Positions 43,988-50,886 of a stretch of DNA of 64,000 nt are shown here, piece by piece (position 1 is the first letter of the stretch; the number at the start of each line of letters is the position of its first letter). The DNA comes from UTCHB3 sp002050155 (GTDB taxonomy: Bacteria > Bacteroidota > Ignavibacteria > Ignavibacteriales > Ignavibacteriaceae). The notes under the pieces are model-generated. The model saw nothing but the letters and a program-made list of their open reading frames with translations, did no database searches and was not told where the DNA came from. The translations under genes and the position numbers were made by a program. The stretch is taken from contig CP129491.1 of the NCBI GenBank assembly GCA_030584105.1, positions 744,001 through 808,000 of the forward strand. Reading direction: 5' to 3'.

Positions 43988-45275
43988 GTGGCAGAAAACA
44001 AAAATGATATTGCCTGGAAAAAATTATTTAATGAATTAAAGATCTTAAATGCCATCCAAAAAACCGGTTCGTTTAAAATAAGTTCCAAACAGATTAATCA
44101 ACATCGGGAAAGCCGGTTAATGACGAAATTTAACCATACAACAAATTTACCGAAACTTTTTTCTGATAATGATTTATCCATTTTACCAATTTCCAGAGGC
44201 GAGTATTTAATCGGTCCGTTCGAGGCTTATACTAAATTGGAATATCAAAAATCTCTGAAACCAAAAATTGTGAATTTCCCAAAGAATATTCAAAGTATTG
44301 ATTTTAGCAATATTTATTCGGAAGCTGCGGCTCTTAATTGTTCTTTTGTTACTGGGATAATAAATGAAATTGCCGGAGAGATTTGTTTGCCGACACTTAG
44401 CGGGCGGATGTCAACCTCAGAATTTGATTATTCAATCAAAAATAAAACGACCTCGAAAAATTTTAATATTTCAGTCTCGGATAGTCAGTGTGAAATTGAT
44501 GGTGGTTATGAATGTAAATCTTCCTTAATTATTATTGAAGCTAAAAATTATTTGGTTGATAATTTTTTAATAAGACAGTTATATTATCCTTACCGATTGT
44601 GGGAAAACAGAGTGAAAAAACCAGTTATTCCGGTTTTTCTAACATACAGTAATAATATTTTTAGTTTTTTTTATTTACGAATTTGAGCAAAAATTTCATT
44701 ATAATTCTTTAGTATTAAAAGAGCAGAAAAATTTTATAATTGCCCCGGAAAAAATAACTATTGAAGAGATTAAAAATGTATTGAATCAAACCACTATTCT
44801 GCCCGAACCACGGGTACCGTTCCCACAAGCCGATGTTTTCCTTAGGGTTATGGACTTGCTCTCTGTACTTGTAGAAAACGATTTAACTTTGGAGGAAATA
44901 ACACTAAATTATGAGTTTGATGTAAGACAATCTTCTTATTATGCGAACGCTGCTCTTTACTTAGGTTTAGTCGATAAATTAGATGAAAATGGTGCAAAAT
45001 ATTTTCGTCTAAACAAACGCGGTAAAAAAATCATGAAATTGCCGTTCAAAGAAAAATATCTTGAAATTGTAAAATGTATCTTACCACACGAGGTGTTTAA
45101 TAAATCACTGCACGAATATTTTTCTAAGGCAGGTAATATTACCAAAGATGATGTTTCTGACATAATGAAAAGCAGCTCAATATTTAGTATTGATAGAAAT
45201 TCTTCAACATTAAATAGAAGAGCACAGACTGTTGTTAAATGGATAGAGTGGATTTTGGAATTAACTGTTTCTTAA
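43988..45275 (+). pseudogene. type II restriction endonuclease, frameshifted at a T8 run
   Basis: Two open frames, 43988-44686 (232 codons, GTG start) and the frame that contains 44781-45275, belong to one gene. Removing one T from the T8 run at 44665-44672 joins NNIFSFF to IYEFEQKFHYNSLVLKEQ and runs on without a stop to 45275, 428 residues in all. The N-terminal part has a PD-(D/E)xK nuclease core (EIDGGYE then LIIIEAKN) with the neighbouring LIRQLYYPYRLW; the C-terminal part (PFPQADVFLRVMDLL, EEITLNYEFDVRQSSYYANA) is a winged-helix-like region. This pattern fits a family annotated as type II restriction enzymes. The D12-class methyltransferase at 45981 is the probable partner. The run may be phase-variable, a decayed allele or a sequencing error. 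Confidence 0.8.
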
Positions 45276-45657
45276 ACATTTTATACAATTTATTTATAGC
45301 GGCTTTTTATTAAATTGCATTAGATTGGTGGAAATGGAACTCCTTTTACAACAATTAAGAAAAGTCTTCAATCCCTCGTGGATTTGGAGCCCTTAATTTC
45401 AAAAAGGAAAGTACTTAAGAGAAACGGGGAGGTAAAAAGTTTTGTCAAAAAAATGAAAAATATACCACTAAAAAATGCAACCGAAAAGGATAATAAATAT
45501 TTTAGATGAGGTAGTCAGAAAAGGTTTTATTGATAAGTATAAATGAGAAATGACGAGCAAACCCCTTATTATTCTTAAGGAGTCTGGCAAAACTAAAGAC
45601 GAAACTATGAACAGTCTCGTCTCGTTTATAAAATTTGAGTCTTTATCAGTAAACTTG
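45276..45657. other. 382-base gap with a possible coding remnant
   Basis: No complete gene. A frame from 45325 to about 45508 on the plus strand reads GGNGTPFTTIKKSLQSLVDL and later EVKSFVKKMKNIPL before a stop, a winged-helix-like composition that may be a degraded C-terminus, but it has no start codon. The rest is AT-rich with no signal I recognise. Confidence 0.35.
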
Positions 45658-45731
45658 TACACCCGGAAGGAGTCGAACCCTCAACCTTTTGATCCGTAGT
45701 CAAACGCTCTATCCAATTGAGCTACGGGTGC
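45658..45731 (-). tRNA. tRNA-Arg (anticodon ACG)
   Basis: The minus strand folds as a complete tRNA: acceptor stem GCACCCG/CGGGTGT (with G1-U72 wobble), D-arm GCTC-AATTGGAT-AGAGC, anticodon arm TTTGA-CTACGGA-TCAAA with ACG at 34-36, and T-arm GAGGG-TTCGACT-CCTTC. The CCA end is not encoded. ACG is the TadA substrate, and tadA is nearby. It sits between a restriction gene and a methyltransferase, and tRNA genes are common integration sites. Confidence 0.95.
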
Positions 45732-45803
45732 AAAACAAAAACTTTTAGCAAGCAAATATAATACCAAGCGGAAAATTATACAAACATGATTTTTTCCTCG
45801 TGT

Positions 45804-45897
45804 GCCAATTGGGGATACTAATTACGAATATCCATTACGGGCGCCAATTGGGGATACTAATTACGAATATCCATTACGGGCGCCAATTACGGATACC
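45804..45897. repeat. 39-bp tandem repeat, 2.4 copies
   Basis: A 39-base unit starting GCCAATTGGGGATACTAATT and ending CATTACGGGC is present twice without change (45804-45842, 45843-45881) and a third time for 16 bases with three differences. It lies 73 bases from the tRNA and 84 bases before the methyltransferase. No gene is encoded: 39 is a multiple of three, but the frames have no start or ribosome site. Confidence 0.9.
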
Positions 45898-45975
45898 AAA
45901 TACTGTAAATAATTCTTTACATTTCGATTGCAATAATTGTAAAAAAATGAAAATTTATTTCCATAAAAAAAAGAA

Positions 45976-45983
45976 TAATTTTG
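45976..45983 (+). promoter_or_regulatory. possible -7 box at the methyltransferase start
   Basis: TAATTTTG matches TANNTTTG exactly and overlaps the TTG at 45981 that opens the methyltransferase frame. Both cannot be right: either the box is accidental or the true start is elsewhere. Confidence 0.25.
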
Positions 45984-46850
45984 TACACATTAAACTTATT
46001 TTCAAATCAATTTGAAGAAGCAACCGCAAATTATCCACCACAACCATTTTTAAAATGGCCCGGTGGAAAGCGTCAGATTATAAAAGAAATTAAAAGATTT
46101 ATTCCGAGTGATATTGATACATACTACGAACCCTTTGTGGGTGGGGGGGCTGTATTGTTTGAAGTTCAACCAAAAAAGGCAGTAATAAACGATTATAATT
46201 ATGAACTGATTAATGTCTATAAAGTCATAAAAAATAATTTAGAGGAATTGATAGAACAACTTAAAACTTATGAAAATACGGAAGAATGTTTTTATAGAGT
46301 CCGGGCGATGGATAGAAGTGAAAATTTTTCAACTTTATCAGCCGTTGTCAGAGCGGCAAGAACCATTTTTCTGAATAAAACTTGTTATAATGGTCTCTTT
46401 AGAGTAAACAGTAAAGGGTACTTCAACGCACCGTTTGGCAGATATAAAAATCCGAAATTTATTAACAAATTTCAGTTGAAAGCAGTTAGTGAATATTTAA
46501 ATTCTAATGAAATTACAATTTTAAATTTGGATTTTGCGGAGTCACTAAAATCTCTTAACGCAAATGATTTCGTCTATTTCGATCCTCCCTACGATCCTGT
46601 CTCTGAAATTGCATCATTTACTGAATATACCTCAAAAGGTTTCAACAAGAGCGAACAAATCAGATTAAAGGAAACTTGCGACCTATTAAATAGTAATGGA
46701 GTGAAGTTTCTTTTATCCAATTCTGCCACTAAATTTATCAAAGATTTATATAAAGAATATACTATTGAGATTGTTTATGCGAATCGGAGTATAAATTCAA
46801 ATGGGAAGAAAAGAGGTAAGATAGAGGAAATTTTGGTGATGAACTTTTAA
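45981..46850 (+). CDS. D12-class adenine-N6 DNA methyltransferase
   Basis: Methylates adenine in DNA, here probably the partner that protects the host from the restriction enzyme 0.7 kb upstream. The 289-residue protein has FLKWPGGKRQII, the SAM motif YYEPFVGGGAVLFE and the catalytic VYFDPPYDP, with NKTCYNGLFRVNSKG between, as in Dam/DpnM-type enzymes. The start is unclear: TTG 45981 is the only normal start codon before the domain; an ATG at 45947 would be in frame if the A8 run at 45965-45972 had one base fewer. Sequence is AT-rich like the restriction gene. Confidence 0.9.
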   Translation: MYTLNLFSNQFEEATANYPPQPFLKWPGGKRQIIKEIKRFIPSDIDTYYEPFVGGGAVLFEVQPKKAVINDYNYELINVYKVIKNNLEELIEQLKTYENTEECFYRVRAMDRSENFSTLSAVVRAARTIFLNKTCYNGLFRVNSKGYFNAPFGRYKNPKFINKFQLKAVSEYLNSNEITILNLDFAESLKSLNANDFVYFDPPYDPVSEIASFTEYTSKGFNKSEQIRLKETCDLLNSNGVKFLLSNSATKFIKDLYKEYTIEIVYANRSINSNGKKRGKIEEILVMNF

Positions 46851-47024
46851 CTAATCAAAAAGAATATTTCGCTGATGAGGAAAGTATCATAAGTGAAGCT
46901 CTAAAGGAAAGTGGTTATAAAAAACAATTATTCCAATTTCTTAGTTTTTATTTCAAGCCCGGCCCGAATTCTTACTACTTGTCTCGTTCGATTTCTTATT
47001 TCTTATTTCTTGCCCCCCAATTTC
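46851..47024. other. 174-base gap after the methyltransferase, possible remnant plus T/C repeats
   Basis: A frame reading GDELLTNQKEYFADEESI then ISEALKESGYKKQLFQFL runs from about 46836 to 46960 with no start codon, looking like the N-terminal remnant of a lost gene. From 46991 the plus strand is repeated TTTCTTA, part of the coaX 3'-end echo. Confidence 0.4.
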
Positions 47025-47041
47025 TTACCTCTTATTTCTTG
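47001..47041. repeat. 12-bp direct repeat at the coaX stop codon
   Basis: TCTTATTTCTTG occurs at 47001-47012 and 47030-47041; the second copy is in the last codons of coaX (minus strand, stop at 47025-47027), the first is just beyond the stop. Simple TTTCTTA units fill part of the gap, so slippage is possible. Confidence 0.55.
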
Positions 47042-47777
47042 AATAAACCGAGTAAATGCCGATTAGGTTCAGGAAGGGCTCGTGCTGAAACGGGATGTGA
47101 AGGTTTGGAATTACATCCGGGGCGTACCCACCTGTCATGAACACTTTAACTTCGTCAGCTATTCCGGTGAAATGGTCGTAAGTTCGCTCGACTAAGCCGA
47201 TTGATGAGTTAATTATTCCTGCTCTGATCGAGTTTTCGGTGGTATTGCCGATAAAACTCCCAATATTGTAGTTTTCAAGCATTGGCAGCTTTGCGGTATA
47301 GTTATTTAATGCTGCATTCATAATTCTGAGTCCGGGTGTGATCATCCCTCCTCTGAAAATTGATTGTTTACCTACCTGCAGAATATTCACGGTAGTTGCG
47401 GTTCCAAAATCGAAGGCAATCACATAGTCATAATCGTGCAGTTCACTTTCCACTTCTAAAAGGTGTTTTGCACCCGCAACAGATGAAAGCCTGTCCAAAC
47501 CTAAAGACTGCAGGGGTTCGTAGTTTATACTAAAGCCGAAATCGAGCGAATGGTTGAGAAGAAAAACATCGGTATTGGATTGATTACGCAGAATTGTCTC
47601 TAAAAGGGAAGTGGTTTTAGGCACAACAGAAGAGATAACCACTTCGATTCTTTTTCCGTAAATGAATGGTTTAATCTCTAAAGGGTCGTCAATCACCATG
47701 GTTCTGATGAGTTCTGAATTGTAGAACTCACCGGTTTTAATCTTTGAGTTACCAACATCGACAGTTACAATTTTCAT
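47025..47777 (-). CDS. coaX: type III pantothenate kinase
   Basis: First step of coenzyme A synthesis. The 250-residue ASKHA-fold protein has the phosphate-1 motif MKIVTVDVGNSKIKTG, the substrate region SLGLDRLSSVAGAKHL and phosphate-2 motif VIAFDFGTATTVNIL, then RGGMITPGLRIMNAAL. Type III enzymes use ATP and are not feedback-inhibited by CoA. Its ATG overlaps the birA stop by four bases, as in many bacteria. Confidence 0.95.
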   Translation of the reverse strand: MKIVTVDVGNSKIKTGEFYNSELIRTMVIDDPLEIKPFIYGKRIEVVISSVVPKTTSLLETILRNQSNTDVFLLNHSLDFGFSINYEPLQSLGLDRLSSVAGAKHLLEVESELHDYDYVIAFDFGTATTVNILQVGKQSIFRGGMITPGLRIMNAALNNYTAKLPMLENYNIGSFIGNTTENSIRAGIINSSIGLVERTYDHFTGIADEVKVFMTGGYAPDVIPNLHIPFQHEPFLNLIGIYSVYSRNKR

Positions 47778-48550
47778 ATTGCGGAAACATCTCCGAAAGA
47801 TATGATGTGACGGTCAGCCATGTTATCGATAACAATAAGGTGCCCTTCGGGCGAAATGTCGTCCAAGATACCGAAAATTTCTTTATTATCGTTTTTAACC
47901 GAGATTTGGTCACCAATATATTTGCAGAACTGTTTCCATTCCGAAACAATTTGTGCCGGATCATTTTCTAATTTTTTCAGATTGAGTTCAAAATTGTTCA
48001 GGATTTCTGCAAAAAGGCGCTCGCGTGAAACCATCTGTTTCAGTTCAATTTTCAGAGAGGTAGGTTCGTGAGAATAGCCGGTGCTGAAATTATTCTGGTT
48101 TACATTAACACCAATTCCAACGGCAACCCTTGAAATTGAGGCGCCTTGTGAAACAGACTGGCACAGGATACCGGCTACTTTTCGGTTTTCTATCATCACA
48201 TCGTTGGGCCATTTCAGATTAGTTTTGATGAAATGGAGGTTTTCAATCGATCTGGCCACCGAAAGTGCCGCTGCAAAATTAAGCAGTTGAGGGTGTTGGA
48301 TTTTTCTGTTTTCCATGTTCAACAGAATGGAGAAAAGAAGGTTTTGTTCTCTGCTTGAGACCCATTTTCTATCGAGCCTTCCTCTGCCCTCAGACTGAAA
48401 TTCGGTGAAAATCACTTCACCGTCCCGGTATTGTCCCTGTTTTTTTGAGAGGGCATATTTATTGGTTGAGTCAACCTCATCTAACATCGTAAAATTTCTG
48501 CCGATGATGTGGGTTTCAAGTTTAATATCAAATTCTTCAATTGAAAGCAT
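47774..48550 (-). CDS. birA: biotin-[acetyl-CoA-carboxylase] ligase
   Basis: Attaches biotin to carrier proteins such as the accB product at the window's right end. The 258-residue protein from ATG 48550 (MLSIEEFDIKLE) has EVDSTNKYAL, the biotinoyl-AMP loop QSEGRGRLDRKWVS, LKWPNDVMIENRKVAGILC and VAVGIGVNVNQN. It has no N-terminal DNA-binding domain, so it is not a repressor. A longer frame, 16 codons upstream, runs into the dnaK regulatory region and is not used. Confidence 0.93.
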   Translation of the reverse strand: MLSIEEFDIKLETHIIGRNFTMLDEVDSTNKYALSKKQGQYRDGEVIFTEFQSEGRGRLDRKWVSSREQNLLFSILLNMENRKIQHPQLLNFAAALSVARSIENLHFIKTNLKWPNDVMIENRKVAGILCQSVSQGASISRVAVGIGVNVNQNNFSTGYSHEPTSLKIELKQMVSRERLFAEILNNFELNLKKLENDPAQIVSEWKQFCKYIGDQISVKNDNKEIFGILDDISPEGHLIVIDNMADRHIISFGDVSAI

Positions 48551-48570
48551 ATAGTAATCGTTAAAATTAG

Positions 48571-48607
48571 TGACAATATGACAGACAAAATGACACACAC
48601 TTTGTCA
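48571..48607 (+). promoter_or_regulatory. TGACA elements and palindrome upstream of dnaK
   Basis: TGACA occurs at 48571-48575, 48579-48583 and 48591-48595, and its reverse complement TGTCA at 48603-48607. The last pair forms the palindrome TGACA-N7-TGTCA centred at 48599, about 85 bases before the predicted sigma-54 start. This is the right distance for an enhancer-binding activator. Confidence 0.45.
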
Positions 48608-48657
48608 AATAATTATAAATTTGTTCAAAAAAGGCGGTTTTAAGCTCTGTTTTCAAA

Positions 48658-48673
48658 CGGCATGGTTTTTGCA
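48658..48673 (+). promoter_or_regulatory. sigma-54-type promoter for dnaK
   Basis: CGGCATGGTTTTTGCA matches the sigma-54 consensus TGGCACG-N4-TTGCA at 10 of 12 fixed positions, with the invariant GG (48659-48660) and GC (48671-48672) exactly 12 bases apart. Transcription would start near 48684, 54 bases before the dnaK ATG. The match is by eye. Confidence 0.5.
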
Positions 48674-48737
48674 GTTAATAACGCAATTAAAAAAAAACAA
48701 CAGATTTGAAAATCAATTTACGAAAAGGAGATTTAAA

Positions 48738-50648
48738 ATGGGAAAGATCATTGGAATAGACCTTGGTACTACTAACTCGTGCGTTTCCGTTATGGAAGGT
48801 AACGAGCCTGTGGTGATACCAAACGCAGAAGGGACGAGAACCACGCCCTCGGTAGTTGCGTTCTCAAAAACGGGCGATCGCTTAGTTGGGCAGTCAGCTA
48901 AAAGGCAAGCGATTACCAACCCGAAAAAAACAATTTTTTCGATTAAAAGGTTCATGGGGCGTCGGGTTGATGAAGTAACCGATGAAACCGGAAAAGTGCC
49001 CTACAAAATTGAAGCAGGTGAAGACAATACCGCAAGAATTGAGATAGACGGTAAACTTTTTTCGCCGCAAGAAATCAGTGCGATGACACTTCAGAAAATG
49101 AAGAAAACTGCTGAAGATTATCTTGGTCAGGAAGTAACAGAAGCCGTAATAACCGTTCCTGCATACTTTAACGATGCACAGAGGCAGGCAACGAAGGACG
49201 CCGGTGAAATTGCGGGCTTAAAGGTGCGCAGAATAATCAACGAGCCAACAGCTGCTGCTTTGGCTTACGGGCTTGATAAAAAAGGGAAAGAAGAAACCGT
49301 TGCCGTTTATGACCTCGGCGGTGGTACTTTCGATATTTCGATTCTTTCTATTGGTGATGGTGTTTTCGAAGTGAAATCTACTAACGGTGATACTCATCTT
49401 GGAGGAGATGATTTCGACCAGAGAGTTATTGACTACCTCGCTGAAGAATTTAAGAAAGAGGAAGGTGTTGACCTCAGAAACGATCCGATGGCGCTTCAAA
49501 GACTGAAAGAAGCTGCTGAAAAAGCCAAAATTGAGCTTTCTTCTTCACTTTCAACCGATGTGAATCTGCCGTTTATTACTGCAACTCCTGAGGGACCTAA
49601 ACACTTAGTTCAGACTTTATCAAGGGCTAAGTTCGAAAGTCTTGTTTCTGATTTGGTTGAAAGAACAAGAATCCCTTGCGAGAATGCAATTAAAGACGCC
49701 GGAGTTTCGAAGAACGAGATCGACGAAGTTATTTTGGTCGGTGGTTCAACCAGGGTGCCTGCAGTTCAGGAACTTGTTAAATCGCTCTTCGGCAAAGAGC
49801 CGCACAAAGGTGTTAACCCCGATGAAGTAGTAGCAATTGGCGCTGCGATTCAGGGTGGTGTGCTCAGTGGTGATGTTAAAGATGTGTTGCTGTTGGATGT
49901 TACGCCGCTTTCACTCGGAATTGAAACCCTTGGTGAAGTGATGACCACAATGATTCAGGCAAACACAACAATTCCAACAAAGAAAACTGAAATATTCTCA
50001 ACGGCTTCCGATAATCAGCCTTCGGTAACAATCCATGTTCTTCAGGGTGAGCGCCCGATGGCACGGGATAACAGGTCGCTCGGTAGATTTGACCTCGACG
50101 GTATTCCACCTGCTCCAAGAGGTGTGCCGCAGATTGAGGTTAGCTTTGACATCGATGCGAACGGAATACTTCATGTTTCCGCTAAGGATAAAAACACGGG
50201 TAAGGAGCAGTCGATTAAAATTACCGGGTCAGGCGGGCTTGATAAAGATGAGATCGAAAGAATGAAAAAGAACGCTCAGGAGCATGCCGCAGAAGACAAG
50301 AAGAAAAAGGAACTTGTTGAAGCCAAAAATAACGCTGAAAACACGATTTTCCAGACAAAGAAAATTCTTGATGAGAATAAAGATAAAATCCCCGCTGACT
50401 TAAAGAGCAAAATTGAAGCTGAGATGGGAAGATTGGAAGATGCGGTGAAAACTGAGAATACTGAGCAGATTAAAGCTGCTTTGGATCAGTTCCAGAAAGT
50501 TACTCAGGAGCTTTACCAGGCGATGAGTGCGCAGCAGGCTCCGCCTAACCCGGAACAGGGTGCTGATTTTGGCGGTCATTCTGCTGAAACCACTGCAGAT
50601 GAACAGGGCGGTAAAAAAGTTGAAGACGCTGACTTCAAAGAAGTATAA
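48738..50648 (+). CDS. dnaK: molecular chaperone DnaK (Hsp70)
   Basis: ATP-dependent folding chaperone, 636 residues. ATG 48738 follows a strong AAAAGGAG; a longer frame from 48621 starts upstream of the promoter and is rejected. Nucleotide-binding domain motifs are GIDLGTTNSCVSVMEG, VITVPAYFNDAQRQATKDAG and VAVYDLGGGTFDISIL; the linker is DVLLLDVTPLSLGIETLG; the C-terminus ends with the typical acidic EDADFKEV. No grpE or dnaJ is adjacent. An unusual sigma-54-like promoter lies upstream, and a strong terminator follows. Confidence 0.98.
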   Translation: MGKIIGIDLGTTNSCVSVMEGNEPVVIPNAEGTRTTPSVVAFSKTGDRLVGQSAKRQAITNPKKTIFSIKRFMGRRVDEVTDETGKVPYKIEAGEDNTARIEIDGKLFSPQEISAMTLQKMKKTAEDYLGQEVTEAVITVPAYFNDAQRQATKDAGEIAGLKVRRIINEPTAAALAYGLDKKGKEETVAVYDLGGGTFDISILSIGDGVFEVKSTNGDTHLGGDDFDQRVIDYLAEEFKKEEGVDLRNDPMALQRLKEAAEKAKIELSSSLSTDVNLPFITATPEGPKHLVQTLSRAKFESLVSDLVERTRIPCENAIKDAGVSKNEIDEVILVGGSTRVPAVQELVKSLFGKEPHKGVNPDEVVAIGAAIQGGVLSGDVKDVLLLDVTPLSLGIETLGEVMTTMIQANTTIPTKKTEIFSTASDNQPSVTIHVLQGERPMARDNRSLGRFDLDGIPPAPRGVPQIEVSFDIDANGILHVSAKDKNTGKEQSIKITGSGGLDKDEIERMKKNAQEHAAEDKKKKELVEAKNNAENTIFQTKKILDENKDKIPADLKSKIEAEMGRLEDAVKTENTEQIKAALDQFQKVTQELYQAMSAQQAPPNPEQGADFGGHSAETTADEQGGKKVEDADFKEV

Positions 50649-50691
50649 AGCACGGCTTTAACCGCTGTTTTCAGGGAAAAGATTATTTCGA

Positions 50692-50727
50692 AGAAGGCTG
50701 CACAATCGGGTGCAGCCTTCTTTATTT
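50692..50727 (+). terminator. intrinsic terminator after dnaK
   Basis: AGAAGGCTGCA (50692-50702) and TGCAGCCTTCT (50711-50721) form a perfect 11-bp stem with an 8-base loop, followed by TTATTTT. It lies 43 bases after the dnaK stop. Confidence 0.9.
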
Positions 50728-50852
50728 TAAATCAATTTTATATATTCGTAAGTTCGATTCGATTTTTTCTTTTACAAAATTTCCCTCCCGCAAAAATCGA
50801 TTTACCCGGCAAAATGACAGATATTTCCCTCAAAAAAATCGATTATTTTTCG

Positions 50853-50860
50853 TATATTTG
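50853..50860 (+). promoter_or_regulatory. -7 box of the helicase promoter
   Basis: TATATTTG matches TANNTTTG exactly, 27 bases before ATG 50887. There is no TTTG at -33. Because the box covers the G of GTG 50860, it argues against that upstream start. Confidence 0.4.
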
Positions 50861-50886
50861 TGATTCAAAAAAAACGAAAAGGTGGT

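Noticed and set aside
45804..45897. CRISPR array
   Set aside because: The units are directly adjacent with no spacers and there are no cas genes.
45800..46015. Short ORF made of the 39-bp tandem repeat
   Set aside because: The 39-base unit is a multiple of three, which keeps a frame open by chance; no start signal and no protein-like composition.
48621..48737. N-terminal extension of DnaK by 39 residues
   Set aside because: It covers the promoter region; the normal DnaK start at 48738 has a strong ribosome-binding site.
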